A stretch of 64,000 nt of DNA from Albugo candida (GCA_905220665.1 CAJNAR010000158.1:248001-312000); one strand, 5' to 3'; positions 46,082 through 58,455 are shown, counted from the first letter of the stretch. Made by a program: numbers and translations. The notes: generated by a model not told the origin, from the letters alone.

Positions 46082-48496
46082 ACGCTAGTGCTCCAGGTAT
46101 AATAGTCGGTGAGCCATCTACTTGCTGCAGCTGTAGAATAGCTGCATCTTCGGGATAATAGTTGGTCGACAATTGGAGAACTTCCAAGTCGTCCAATAAT
46201 GGACTGTCCCATTGCGCGTCGAACCAGTCACTGAGGCAAAGGGAGCCAAGTGGAGACCGCAGAAGCTGTAACAACACGTTTGTGTGAAGTAAGCGACAGT
46301 GGTGGGTTGGGATCCAGATCACAGGCTGACCAGTGATGTACTGAATCCATTGATCACTGTGGTAGATCGCCGGTGCTGCGCACATCAGCATCAGCTCAAA
46401 AATTGCAAGCGATTTTGTCGCTCGACTTAATCCCTCAACTACTGGTGAGGCTTTCCACCAGTGTGCCACCGATGCAAACAAATCTTGGCGCTTCACTGCA
46501 ACTCTTCCGCCTAGATGTTTGAACCATTTCTTGACGAACGTAGTGTCTGAAGTGGGTTCTGAGGCCGCAAGAACACGATTAATAGTGTGAACGTGCACCA
46601 ATTCGGACAATTGATGATCGTTCTCCCGCATTCGTCGGTTCAGCACTCCATGAAGTGCTATCGGATGGGTCAGGGAGAATTGAAGTAATCCATCGCCGTT
46701 GCAGGTGAAGCTAACATGCTTCTCAGCCTTCGGTACGTGAAAATCCTCCTGGACGAGTTTGTCCACTTTAGAAAGGACCATTGACGTTTCAACATCGTCA
46801 ATAAGAGTATCCACCACTTCACCGACACGCGCTGGACGATCACCTTTCTCGATGCGTGTGTGGTTTTTCTTGGACTTTACTACTAGCGACATCTTTGCTA
46901 GCCACGACTTTCGAAGGAACGATATGATAGCGTCTACCAAAATCCGAATTTGTCGTAACATCGATTTTTGAGTACTCGATGTCGACCGAACCGAAGACGT
47001 CAAAGTAGTTACTGGTACTAGTGGTTTTGGGCGAGCTTTACTGACGAGACTGGTAAAGCTGTCAAGCGAGCGATTACGCTTATTGCTAGGACGGGGTAAC
47101 GTCTAGGTATAGGTAGGAACTTTCGATACCGGAACGGAATCGGTGGCTTTATAGTGTCCGCGTTCGGAGAAGATTCCGCCTTCTTTGCAGGAGGTGATTC
47201 GTGCTCCGTGAACGCCTTTGCTGGATGCTTAGTATCTTCAGCAACGCTTTTTGAACGAGAAGAATCTTTTTTATCCCGCGACGAAGCTCGTTTGTCGCCT
47301 AGAGCAGACTTGACGGGAGTTGGAACAGTGCTTCCCGGGCGTTACGTGTGACTTCCAGTTGATGAAACTGGTTTAGTTTTTGGTGGATGAGGCGGTTTAG
47401 GAGTGGTTCACCGGCAGCACTAAGCAGTGTGGACTGCGCTGACCCATCCGTAATCGCTCAACAGAAAGTGGGGCTCCTTTTCCAAGAGCAAGATAGTATT
47501 TCCCTTCGATACTAATCTGATCGCAAGCTTTGCCCGATACGATCAGCGGTACTGGGCATGATGTAGAGTGAAAATACACTCTCCAGGTGGACATCGCTAT
47601 GCTCTGTGAAGCCACTGCTTCGCGATAATGAACATGGATTATGTCGCATCTATCGAATACAACGCTGATGCGATGCTCGATGGACAAATTTCGGGTCCGA
47701 TGCCGAAAATGTCCAGGAAATAACGCGACCCGAGAATATCGTATTCTCGGAATGAGTATTGGTTGCCCAGAATTGTAACCTTTTCGTGTGCCAGCTGCTG
47801 ACACACTTCTTCACTTGTGACCAAAAGCCGAAAATTACCCCCCGGTAACTTTGCCAAATGGCCAATTTTCTTTTCTTCAGAGTTTTTTTCAAGATCGCAT
47901 TGCCATGATCCTGAGCAAAGGAACGTAGCATTTAAGCCGGTGGTGTCCGCGCCAGAGCTTGACCCGTTTCAAGGACTATTGCATACTTGGACACGGGTAT
48001 TGAGAAGGGCTTCGCTGCTTCCAGTCTAGCAGACAAAACCTCCCAACTCGGTCGTCCACCCTCAAAGAGTTGTTCGATAGCACGATGATCCGCCGCCAAC
48101 GGTTTCGGCATTTCGACCTCAAATTGGGCCGTTTTTCGAGCTGTATTTTTTCGGAGCTCTTCTTGACCTTTCAAGATATCGGCGAGACATGGCCGAGGTT
48201 TTCGTTACGGGCTCAACCGGGTTCAAAGGTGCTGACGGCAACGCGTCATCCACCTCCATTGGTACCGGTTCATTGGTGGAAATTGAAGTGGGAGAGGGAG
48301 GCGTCTCAATCTCCATAGCGTTCCCTGATTGGCCAATTACCTCAGCAGACGTCGTGACAGAGGCCAACGGTAGAGTTGTGCCAGTGGATGTACTTTCCGC
48401 CGGCAACGTGCCCGTGACGGACAAGCTACATGTAGACGTACTAGCCACATCAGGCGATGTAACAATTGGGAAGCTGGAGATGTCGACAATAACCAT
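46071..48496 (-). pseudogene. LINE-II ORF1 (broken)
   Basis: Starts at ATG 48496 (MVIVDISSFPIVTSPDVA) and ends with TAA at 46071-46073. Conserved blocks: QEELRKNTARKTAQFEVEMPK, LAKLPGGNFRLLVTSEEV, STWRVYFHSTSCPVPL, LRMGQRSPHCLVLPVN, IWIPTHHCRLLHTNVLLQLL. Several frameshifts lie between 48170 and 47000. The C-terminal 310 codons (47003-46071) are open. Confidence 0.8.
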
Positions 48497-48609
48497 CGTC
48501 TTCGACAAGAAAAGGGAAGCTTGCGTGTTATTCTGAACAGGCGGTTTGGCTGTATTCGTTAATGCAGCGTACGTGTCTGGGATGCGCTGTAGCCGGCTGA
48601 GTAAGAAGT

Positions 48610-48624
48610 GTCCTTGTGGCCTAA
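48610..48624 (+). repeat. tRNA-derived target duplication between LINE-I and LINE-II
   Basis: GTCCTTGTGGCCTAA, identical to the first 15 nt of the tRNA-Arg gene. It separates the 3' end of LINE-I (48625) from the 5' end of LINE-II (48609). Confidence 0.93.
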
Positions 48625-48787
48625 GTTGAAGGTGTCTATATTACTAGAATTAGACGTAAATGACTTCTCTAAATGCCTAAACTACAATAAATAACATATA
48701 ATACATGCAGATGTGGCTTGAAAAGTCACAAATAGTGAACTTGGTGCGGTTGAAGACAGTTGAGTAGACTAGCCACTCAGCTCAGAC

Positions 48788-51700
48788 TTATGAGCGCTGA
48801 CGCCTTCGTATCTTGAGAAGATCTGATCTCCCGGAGAAATATCTTCTTGCTGAACCTGATTGCAATAAACCGAGAAAAACCGTCTGAAGCTGATCAAGCT
48901 GTGCGATATCATAGCACTGACGTTGATAAAACCGAATATGGGCGCTGAATGTGCTGTAGATCACCGAAACAGCTGGTCCTGTTGGTGTTGTAGATACTTG
49001 GTCGAAAAGTCGTCTATTCCGATCCGTCCAGATGAAGTGGATCGAAATGGCAACCAATGCAAACCAAAGATCTTCCAACACCATCCTGAATGGCTTCCAC
49101 CTGTCTCGGAGGAGAGGAAGTCGTAGGCACGCAATGTGAGTCCACTTAGGTCGACCTGAAAAGAAAGCTGTCCAAGAAGGAAATAGCTCCTCCCAAATAG
49201 GGCATGTCCTACTACATCCGAAAAACAGATGCTGGTAACTTTCCACTTCACCACAATGCTCCTGCGTACACAGGATGATTTCCGGATGAGCTTGCTTCAG
49301 AAACCAGAACCGGGATCGCACTGGTAAAATTGAATATGTAAGTCGGAGCTGAATGTCCGAGTATATTGGTAATAAACGTCCTCGAAGACGTTTAAAACCC
49401 GTTGAGAAATCCTTTACCCAAGTCGAAGCACTTGGCCGGTCTCTCTCTGGTATGTGCAGCAGCAGCGGGTGAGGCTTATCCGGTGGTTCTGCTTTCCCAA
49501 CAACTCGAAAGAGTTGATTCCGAGGAATAGTCGGAAAGAAAACCTTCGTATCCGAAATTTGAATGCCAAACTGAACCTGATACGCCTTTGCAATGGAACG
49601 CTCTGGACACAACAAAACGCCCTCCGGTTGAATTCGACGTAAAATTTGAGTAGCTTCGACGTACAAGCGTCGTAAAAGCTTTGTCTGGGCTACTTTCGCT
49701 GAATTTCCAACTTTGTGCGTACTAAAACGCAAGACAAAATCGGAAGACGAATCGAACCAAGTTGATCTTCCACCGAACAAATCACGTAGAGAACGGATAC
49801 GGAACGCTTGAGCGAACTGCATCCTAAAAGTACGCGCAAGTTCCGGGACCATTCCCATACATCGACGATGAGCAACCGCACTAGTAGAGCGTTGCCGTTG
49901 CTCAAACTGAAGATGAGAATACACCTGCAGCCAGACAGGAGCATTTAACATAACGATGTATTGCTCCTGTGAAGACAAGGTCTGGGGTGTGAGTTCCCAC
50001 TTACTCTGACTCCACCAAACGCACGTCTGCTTCCACCGCGATGACGCTACATTCCAACGAACCATGGTAGCATGCCGACGTGGTGATATCCTTAAGATAT
50101 CAAGCGGCTTGAACGGTCCAAAGTTGGGTAAGATGTTCTTCACAATTTCCATACCAGTCAATGTCCAGTTGCTTGGAATAGGTGTACTGGAATGTAGTGC
50201 AAATTGTTGTAGAAATTGGAGTCGTTGTTTCATTAATTGCTTCTCGATCATCGGAACCTGTAAACCACCTTGTGAATAAGGCAGATATAAAAGTTCCGAT
50301 CGAATGAGCTGCACATGTGTTGAATCCCGCTCATACTTTCGACTTAACACAAATCGGTTTAACATCGATTGCCATCGTCGCAGTAAATGTTTCGGGATAT
50401 TAAAATGTGTCGTAAAATGCCATAATCGTGACAAAACCATGGTCTGTGCCACCAATAAACGACCACGCACCGTTCTTGCTCGACGAAACCACTGACGAAA
50501 ACCACCATAGAAACGATCTTCTAGGAATTCAATCATCAAATCACTCACTGGTGATTGACTGAAAGGAATTCCCAAATACTTGACCGACTCGCACCGGGAT
50601 AGAACTTTCACTAAAGCGAACGTCTGACAGACTTGATGACGGTTAAGAGGAAGTAAAGTCGACTTTGAAAGATTTAATTTTGCTCCTGAACCATCACAAT
50701 AATGTTGAACGACATCAAGCTGAGCCTCCACCCCACCGAGCGAAGACGATAACAAAGTCGAGTCGTCCGCAAAGAATAAACTGGTTGATGTATCCATTGG
50801 AGTGATACAAATACCAGGTCCTTCATGTCTCCGCAACAAATTTCCCAACAGCTCAGTAGTCATAAGAAAGAGCAATGCGGAGAGTGGATCACCTTGTTTG
50901 ACTCCGCGAGAAGGAGTGATCTTTGGTGAAAGCGTTCCATTCAACAACAGCGAAACATTCGTGTTGGTGTATAGAAGCTTTGTTCACTTGATAAACGAAT
51001 TTTCGCAGTTCATTTTCGAAAGCACAGCAAACATGTACGACCAATCCACTCGATCGTACGCTTTCTCAAAATCGAGAAAGGTTGCATATGCTTCCTCGCC
51101 ACGATGAGTGATCAAATCTTGTAGATCACTCATGTATCGAATGTGGTGGTGGATGGATCTGCCTCCCAGAAATGCGTTTTGGTCTTCGTAAATCAATTTC
51201 GGAAGCATTTTCTGGATTCGATAGGCAAGTACCTTTGACAGCACTTTCACATCCACGCATATTAATGCAAGAGGACGATAGTTGCCAGGATCTGCTCGAG
51301 ATCCTTTTTTGTAAAGCAACGTGATTGCCGAACTACGCTGAGAGCGCAGCAGAGAGCCTCGACGAAGTTGATCGTCAAAGACAATTTGCAAACATTCACC
51401 AAAGACACTCGGAGCAAGTTGGTAGAATGCTGCCGGCAATCCATCCATTCCAGGTGATGTGTCCGCGCATACTTTTGATGGCTCCTTCCATTTCCGATTT
51501 AGTTAATGGACCAGAAAGAAACGACTCATCAGAGCTGTTTAATGTTTTGGTAATTGAGTCGATAAGCGTTTGTTGTTTTTGAATGCAAGGACGGAGTGGG
51601 ACTCCAGCTGAACTTTCCTTATCACCCATAATTCCACCCCAATGGTCGGTGAACTGAAGGGTGATTTCAAGTGGATTCTTTGATACTTTGCCATTCAGAA

Positions 51701-52984
51701 GGAGGACTTCTTCCAATGGCACCCGATGACAAGTTGAATCCAGCGGACGAAAAAAGTAGCTCGATGATTTCTCCACATTTCGCATCTGGAGGTCGAACGC
51801 GGAGTCTTGATTGTACTTTAACGAGCTCTTCACTCGTTCGTGATAAGAATGAAGAGCGTCCTTGTAAATCTTCTTTTCTTTTCTCTGATCTGACATTCGA
51901 TAGGCGGATGCAGCATGTTCCAACTCCGATTGAGCTCGAACGAGCTCATCTTCCTCTTGACGTCGAATCATCTTTTGAATTTGCTGAAGTAAACGCTTCA
52001 TATACTTCTTCCAACGCTCCCAATCCTTTCCGGGACTGGAAGAAGCACGAAGCTTTGCCAAAATGCGTTCCGCGTCCACTTCAATCGCCTCGATGATTAC
52101 TGGGTACTCGAATAATGAGAGAGGACATTTCCAGTAACCACGGCCCTGAAGTTGGATCGGATTTGCAAACTTGAGTACATGTGCCAAATGATCCCCCGTG
52201 TGAGGAAGGGTGGCATAATTTGAACCCTTATAAATTGTACGGAAGAGATGGTCCGACAAAAGGATGTAATCCAGTCGATTACGTCATGGCTGAGGGCCAG
52301 TAAAGATACGCTCTTCGGGATGCTGGTGACGCCGAGCATCGAGAACACCCAAGTTTGAAAGCCATTCCAAACACGAGAGGCGACTTGGTTCATGGCGATA
52401 TGCACCACTAGAACAATCCAGACTTGGACAGAGAGTTGTGTTGAGATCTCCACAGACGATATGTGATGCGTTTGCTTCGAATGATCCAATTGGAAGCTGA
52501 TCGAAAAAAGGTTTTCGTTCCGTTGAATCCACCGGAGCATAAACGTTGTGGACGTATACTGGTGCTCCATGAACCACCAAACGAACTACCAGATAACGAT
52601 CTTGAACTGTGACATTGTGCACGGCTTCAGCAGTTTGAAATCCAGGAAATCGTTCCGGATAATGGTCATAACACCGTTTACTCGTTCACGAGAGGGGTGA
52701 GAGTGAAGACTATTCGTATCACTGATAAACGATTTTTCTCAAGTTCGATGTCAGATGAAAAAGCGAAACGTCTCCAGGTGCTGACGATTACGAAAACGTG
52801 TATCCTGCACACAACAAAGTGCGTATTTTGAAAATGTATGTTGGATTGCAAGGTGACCATTCTTTTTGATTCCGTTTGTATTGACTGAAAGAATGGTTTT
52901 ATTGGTCCAAGAATTGTAATCCGATAAGCTTCCCTTAATACTGAACAGAGAGAGCACCCACAACGAGTGTTTGTACTCCATCAA
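48788..52984 (-). pseudogene. LINE-I ORF2: APE endonuclease, reverse transcriptase, zinc knuckle (broken, 719-codon RT/C-terminal piece open)
   Basis: The piece 50947-48788 is open for 719 codons. It starts before GVKQGDPLSALLFLM and contains LFFADDSTLLSSSLGGVEAQ, the thumb and the C-terminal knuckle CTQEHCGEVESYQHLFFGC. Upstream pieces are 51448-50984 (GMDGLPAAFYQL to DFEKAYDRVDW), 52259-51396 (APE end and linker), 52622-52284 (VYVHNVYAPV, CGDLNTTLC) and 52984-52751. Small indels near 50975, 51450, 52270 and 52660 break the frame. Unlike LINE-II and LINE-III it lacks the poly-T frameshift at FADD. Confidence 0.85.
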
Positions 52985-55452
52985 CTTCGCTCAGTTGCAA
53001 AATAGACACTTCATCGGGTAGAAAATTTGTCGAAAGCTGAATGGCTTCCAAATTGTCGTAAAGGGGACTATCCCACTGCGCATCAAACCACTCACTAAGG
53101 CAAAGTGTGCCTAGTGGGGAGCGCAGTATCATAATCAGTGCATTGGTGTGTAGTAAGCGACAATGGTGTGTCGGTATCCACAGCACCGGTCGACCAGTGA
53201 TGTGTTGAATCCAGTGGTCATTATGAAAAACTGCCGGAGCAGTGCACATCAGCATGATCTCGAAGAAGGCGAGCGATTTGGTGGCTCGAGTGAGCTCTTC
53301 CACTTCAGGTGACTCCGTCCACCAACTATTGGTTGCGTCAAACATAGCTTGACGTTTTGTTGGAACTTTTCCCCCAATCTTTTTCGATTATTTTGTAATG
53401 AAAGTGGTGTCCAAATTCGGGTCGGATGCAGCAAGTATACGATTGATCGTGTGGACTTGCACCACTTCAGCTAAACACGGATCATTGAGTCGCACACCAT
53501 TATTGAGCACTCCATGTAATGCAAATCGGTTGATTAAATGCGAACTGGAGAAGGCTATCTCCATTGGACGTGAATCCAAGATGCTTCTCCGCCTTGGACA
53601 CGTGAATGTCCGCTTGGAGAAGCCGATCGGGCTTCGTTGGAATCTGTGCCGTCAGTAGATCTTCTGCCAACAAGTTCACCACTTCACCCACGCGAGTAGG
53701 ACGAGAGTCCTTCACGATTTTGGTGTGCTTCTTTGTGAAAAAATGCGCCGCTTCTTTCGACGTAGCTACATCTTTAGGTACCACAACATTGGTCGGAACG
53801 ATATGACAGCACTTTCCGAACGCTGGATTGGTCGTTACATCTATCTTTGTATATTCCACATCGATAGTGCTAAGCACATCGAAAAAATTGCTGGTGGCTA
53901 GCCCTTCCAATTTTTTTGGAGGAGCTTTACTGAGCAGGCTTTTGAAGCTGTCTAACGAGCGGTTTCTTTTGTTGTTTGAGCGAACAACTGTCCAAGAATC
54001 CGGTTGTGATTCTTCAGCTTGTTTTGATTCCTCAGCAGGTTGGGAATCACTGCTTCCATGCGTCTCGTCCGGTGCTGAAACAGGAGACGAAGTGGCTCCT
54101 GGTGACGGTCCGATGTAGTAACTTGGGGAGTTGTCGGAGAGAATATTTCATCAGTTTTGAATAGACTTTTAGCCGTACCTAAGGTAGATTTTTTTTCTTT
54201 ATCATTTATGTTGTGCTTCTCTTGAGCTGATTTGGTTGTTTTTCCGGTGCGCTTGCTTGGCACCGATTTAGATTCAGTTGTTGGAGTCGGAGGTTTCGTC
54301 GCTCGCTGAGTCGATTTCGGAGTGTTCACTGGCAGCAATAAGCAGTGTGGACTGCGCTGACCCATCCTCAATCGCTCAACAGGTAAGAAAAAACCCTTTT
54401 CCGCGAGCCAAATAGTATCTCCCTTCGATACAAATTTGTTTGCAAACTTTTCCAGCCACGACCAGAGGTTCAGGACATGACGTGAAGCGAAAATACACTC
54501 TCCACGTAGACATGGATAGCCGTTTAGAAGCTACAGCTTCACGGAAGTTTTCATACAAAACATCGCAGCCAAGACGATGCAGTGCTGATGCAACTGTTAT
54601 TGTGGACATTTCCGGTCCAATTCCGAAAACATCCATGAAGTATCGTGACCCGAGCACATCGAACTCTCGGAAGGAGTACTGGTTCCCCATGAGCGTAACC
54701 GTCTCATGAGCCAACTTCTGGTAAACTTCCTCACTCGTGACGAGAAGGCGTAAATTACCTCCAGGCAATTTAGCCAGTTGGCCAATTTTCCCCGCATCAA
54801 ATAAATCGTCAAGGATCTTGTTCCCATGATCTCTAACGAACAATTGTAGGATTTGGGCGGGTGGTGTGCGTACGAAAGTTTGTCCCGTCTCCAGGACAAT
54901 CGAAAACTTTGCACTTGGTAGTATAAACGGCTTTGCTGCCGCCAAGTGTACAGCCAAAACATCCCAGGACGGACTTCCGTCTTGAAAGAGTTGTTCGATA
55001 GCACGCAAATCTTATGCTAAAGGTTTTGGCATTTCAACCTTCCACTTCGCTTTTTTTACAGCTTTGTCCTTGCGTGCTTCTTCTTGACCTTTCAAGATTT
55101 CGGCTAAACTTGGACGATGGTCGGTTTCACTCGCCGTTTCAACCGGTTTCGAAGCTGATGACGCGATATTGTCATCAACCTCCATTGGCACCGGCTGATT
55201 GGCAGAAATTGGAGTGGGAAAGAGAGGCGTCTCTATCTCCATCTCGGTCTCGGATTGGCCAATAACCCCAGCGGACGCGGTAGAGTCCGACGGTAGAGGT
55301 GTGCGGGTAGCTGTACTTTCCGCCGGTATAGGTGTGCGGGTTGCTGGACTTTCCGCCGGTAACGTGTCAGTAACGGACACATTACATGTAGAAGTACTAC
55401 CCACATCAGGCGATGTAACGATAGGTAAGCTGGATATGTCGATAGTAACCAT
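52935..55452 (-). pseudogene. LINE-I ORF1 (broken by about five lesions)
   Basis: Starts at ATG 55452 (MVTIDISSLPIVTSPDVGST). The head contains a near-perfect repeat of an R-T-P/L-x-A/S-E/D-S-T-A-T type unit (55290-55370). An in-frame stop at 55012 follows EMPKPLA. The frame resumes at RAIEQLFQDGSPSWDVL to about 54376, then in pieces 54371-53952, 53910-53500 and 53345-52935. Conserved ORF1 blocks: KIGQLAKLPGGNLRLLVTS, STWRVYFRFTSCPEPL, LRMGQRSPHCLLLPVN, LWIPTHHCRLLHTNALIMIL. The end TATTAAGGG overlaps the ORF2 frame. Confidence 0.8.
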
Positions 55453-55563
55453 TGTCTTCGACAGGAAAGGGTGGAAAAGTGCGTGTTTTGCTGAAAAGGC
55501 GCTTTGTTGTATTCGTTTTGCATTTTGTTTTGGATATATGTAGTAGCCGGCGAATTGAGAAGT

Positions 55564-55636
55564 GTCCTTGTGGCCTAATGGATAAGGCATCGCCCTCCGA
55601 AGGCGGAGATTGAGGGTTCGAGTCCCTTCAAGGACT
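55564..55636 (+). tRNA. tRNA-Arg(CCG)
   Basis: A complete cloverleaf with no intron: acceptor GTCCTTG/CAAGGAC fully paired; D stem GCCT/AGGC with an 8 nt loop; anticodon stem TCGCC/GGCGG with loop CTCCGAA, anticodon CCG (reads CGG); 5 nt variable loop; T stem GAGGG/CCCTT with loop TTCGAGT; discriminator T. The A box (TGGCCTAATGG) and B box (GGTTCGAGTCC) are intact. No run of four or more T occurs before 55806, so the pol III terminator is weak or distant. Its first 14-15 nt are the target duplication word of three stacked LINE junctions. Confidence 0.95.
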
Positions 55637-55809
55637 ATTGATAGCAATAACTGGAGTGTTTAATACATCTGCAACTTAATTGTACAAAGTACCTGCATCC
55701 ACTACTGGCCTAACGCCACACAAGGAATCCGATCTAGAGGCATTATCTTGCCTCCATCACCATTTCATTCGTAAGGTACTTGTATCTGACCTAACCAAAT
55801 TGTAATTTT

Positions 55810-58455
55810 TCACGTTCGCTTGGCATTCGCAACTGTAACGACATGGAAGCGTGTGCCGTACGAAAGCCTGTATGGATTAAAATCCTAAAGAGGCATTTAG
55901 AAAAACTCACGCAAATGTGTGGAACTTGTACCTCTGTAGCTTGAAACGTGTCAATGAAAATGATTTCCCCACAGATATACGCCGGGAATTGATTATTTTC
56001 TTCCTTCTTTTCATTCATGCGAGCTGCTTGTATAGCTTCACTCGACAGAAAGTAGTTTGGCATGCCTTCATTGAATGCAACATACGGAAGCTTTCCCCCC
56101 TTGAGAAAAAATAAAGCCAAATGATTGATCTGAAACTTTCTGAACGAAATGCGTTGATGCTGATTGAATGTAATTGAAACTGATGAAAGAGAAGGTTGGG
56201 ACGACGTGGTGGATGCATCGGATGCTTGGTCGTGCCGTGGACATAGAGGGCTACTAGTAGCTGTGGGAGTTGATAAACCAGCTAGTTTCTGAGACAAAGG
56301 AAGTGCTTCCGTCACGCCATCGCCATTTTGCGCGTTGCTCATGTCAAACCAAGAGGAAGATAAAGGCGCTACAGTCACTACGTGGTATTTCATTCCTTCT
56401 CGAAGACAATAGGGCTTTGACTCCTATCACAAAAATGTATCAGAGCCGGTAAATGGACTAATGATCACGTACCTTTGTTGTGACATAGTCTTCAACATAG
56501 ACAATACAACCGAGTACGTATGGTGGATTTCTAGTACAACGAGTAAGAAAAGTGGTAAGGGAATGAAAATCTACGTTGTACTTTTCATCACGTTTGAAAG
56601 CTTCGATGGACTCGTCGGACAAGTAATAATGTGGGCAGCCTTCATGAAATGCAATGTAATCGCCAAACGGTGTCGGGACGAACAATGCTACGCTCCCACA
56701 TGCAAATGAACGATACGAGATACCTAAAAATTCTTCGATTTCACGTTCTTCTAAATTCCGCTCCCGTTTTCCTTCGGACAATAAAGCTTCTGCAAGCTGT
56801 TGCGTCGTCAAAATTGTAGTTCGAGGGGATGACAAAGTGGAACTCTGGGGCATAGATGTGGATATTTGATCGGCATAATTTTTTCTTGGTCGATCGCTGA
56901 TGGTTTTATCCAGTTCTGTGGCGCTATTTTCAACGCTTATATTTTCAGGAAGATCCAACGTATTTGGCAACTTGTTAGGTGTGTCATGAAATTCCATCGA
57001 GAGTTTATCCTCTCCCTTTATGGTATCAGTTGCCAAGGTTGTCGTGGATCCAACCGGTAATTGCTCTATCATATCAACGCTTAGATCTTTCGTGTCTAAT
57101 ACTTTCCGGCCAACATCCTCATATTCTTTTTCCACAATCACATACTCTTCACTGAATGTGGCCCAATCTTCTGCTAAAGACAGTCAGTTATTGACGCATG
57201 AGGTATACCTGGGCACATACCGTAATGTATTTGTTCTTCGGCAATTAGAGCATGTTTGTTTGCGAGGTTAGCACTACCGGATTCTAGCTCCTTTGCAATC
57301 TCTTCTGTTGGGAGAGGTGGAAGTAAAAAATCGGCTCGAAAGAAATCTTCAAACGAAATTCGCTCTTGCGGATCAACTCGTAACAAATCCGCAACAAGCC
57401 TTGCACACTCGACAGAGACCATTACTTTTGCGGGAAAGCGAACGTGATCATTGTGTCGAAAATATCGATGGATATTTCGCCTTAATGCCAAATGATTTGT
57501 CGCCTGGCAGTTGTCCACGAGCAAAAACGGATGGTCGTTCGCAAGCATCTCATACAAAATGATTCCCACAGACCATAAGTCAGCTTTTGCGTCATAACTC
57601 TTATACTCCAGTAGTTCGGGAGCCATATAAAGAGGAGACCCCACAACACTTTCAGCAAGCATTTCTTGTTGTAATTCCCGAGCAAAGCCAAAGTCGGCTG
57701 TGTTGATTTATTACATCCGAATCTACTTCCAATCGTTTAAAGCGACACGTACCGATTTTCAATTTCGCCGTACTTATGTTCTTAGAAGACAGCAAAAGAT
57801 TTGCTGGTTTTAAGTCTCTATGAACGACATTTTGTGAGCGTAAAAATTGGAGTCCAGCCGCTACAATTAACATCCATCAGATGACACCAATCAATTATGG
57901 TGATAAGTTACCAAGCTGTGCCATAAAACTTCTGGCCTCGTCCTCAGATAATCCTTGCTGAGCTTTGATTATTTGTGCAATATCTCCTCCGGCGCAGTAT
58001 TCCTACAGAAGTACCCACTGAGTTTTTATATAAAGATAATTCGGAACATACGTACCAAAACAATAAAAATGTGGTGCTGTGATTCTTTGGTGCAAAGAAG
58101 GCGAACAATATGCGGATGCCCGTTTTCGTATTGCTCCACAGCTACTCGCATGGTTTCTATTTCTTTTTCTATGCTTTGCCGCTCATGAGGCCGTCGCAAT
58201 TTATCTTTAGCGATCAATTTGATTGCGACAGCGGCTCCTGTTGACAAATTGGTAGCTTTATGGACCTAGATAGCGATATGAGATTTTGGAGGTCAATGAC
58301 ATCCACCTATGTACACTACCGTTCCGTATGATCCTCTTCCGATTGTCTCGACCAAACTGTAGCTTGTATGAGCATAGTCTTTTTATATGAGTATTGAAAG
58401 CGTACCGAAAGATGTTGCCGCAAACTGCGATCGACTGTCCATTAGTTGTGCTCAT
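55810..58455 (-). CDS. Atg1/ULK-type kinase with two C-terminal Atg11/FIP200 claw-like domains, multi-exon
   Basis: Starts at ATG 58455, with about nine exons split by introns of 40-90 nt. Kinase motifs in order: IGRGSYGTV (near 58340), AVAIKLIAKDK with the catalytic lysine (near 58220), HRDLKPANLLL (near 57815), DFGFAREL (near 57695), GSPLYMAPELLEYKSYDAKADLWSVG split as GSPLYMAPELL and YDAKADLWSVG (about 57640-57570). These match Atg1/ULK. After a polar linker come two similar domains: ISYRSFACGSVALFVPT...AFHEGCPHYYLS...YHVVTVA (about 56735-56370) and ISFRKFQINHLALFFLK...AFNEGMPNYFLS...FHVVTVA (about 56150-55820). This pattern is that of the C-terminal claw of Atg11/FIP200, which binds autophagy receptors. 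The last exon joins ATTTGC to GATTTTAAT in phase and ends at TGA 55810. Kinase and scaffold functions are thus joined in one chain. Kinase identity is firm; the claw call is by pattern. Confidence 0.8.

Larger units (their letters stand above)
41755..48609 (-). mobile_element. LINE-II, full-length stacked copy (6,855 bp)
   Basis: Bounded on both sides by tRNA-derived words (48610-48624 and 41741-41754). The 5' end ACTTCTTACTCAGCCGGC is a variant of the family start; the 3' tail ends GGACAGCTTCAAC. It carries ORF1 and ORF2 in the family order, both broken. In decay it stands between LINE-I and LINE-III. Its segment 43542-45605 is almost identical to the inverted LINE-III segment at about 22965-25071. 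Confidence 0.9.
48625..55563 (-). mobile_element. LINE-I, full-length copy directly abutting the tRNA-Arg gene (6,939 bp)
   Basis: The 5' end (ACTTCTCAATTCGCCGGC on the minus strand) touches nucleotide 1 of the tRNA gene at 55564. The 3' tail ends GACACCTTCAAC at 48625 and is followed by the 15 nt tRNA word. It is head to head with the tRNA: the element's sense strand is antisense to the tRNA. It has the longest surviving ORF2 piece among the stacked copies, as expected for the youngest insertion. There is no poly(A) tail. Confidence 0.93.

Noticed and set aside
26751..55563. Assignment to the U2-targeting Utopia lineage known from oomycetes
   Set aside because: Utopia carries a restriction-like endonuclease. 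These elements have an N-terminal APE endonuclease (GDLN/GDFN and RLDYI motifs) and sit at a tRNA, not a U2 gene.
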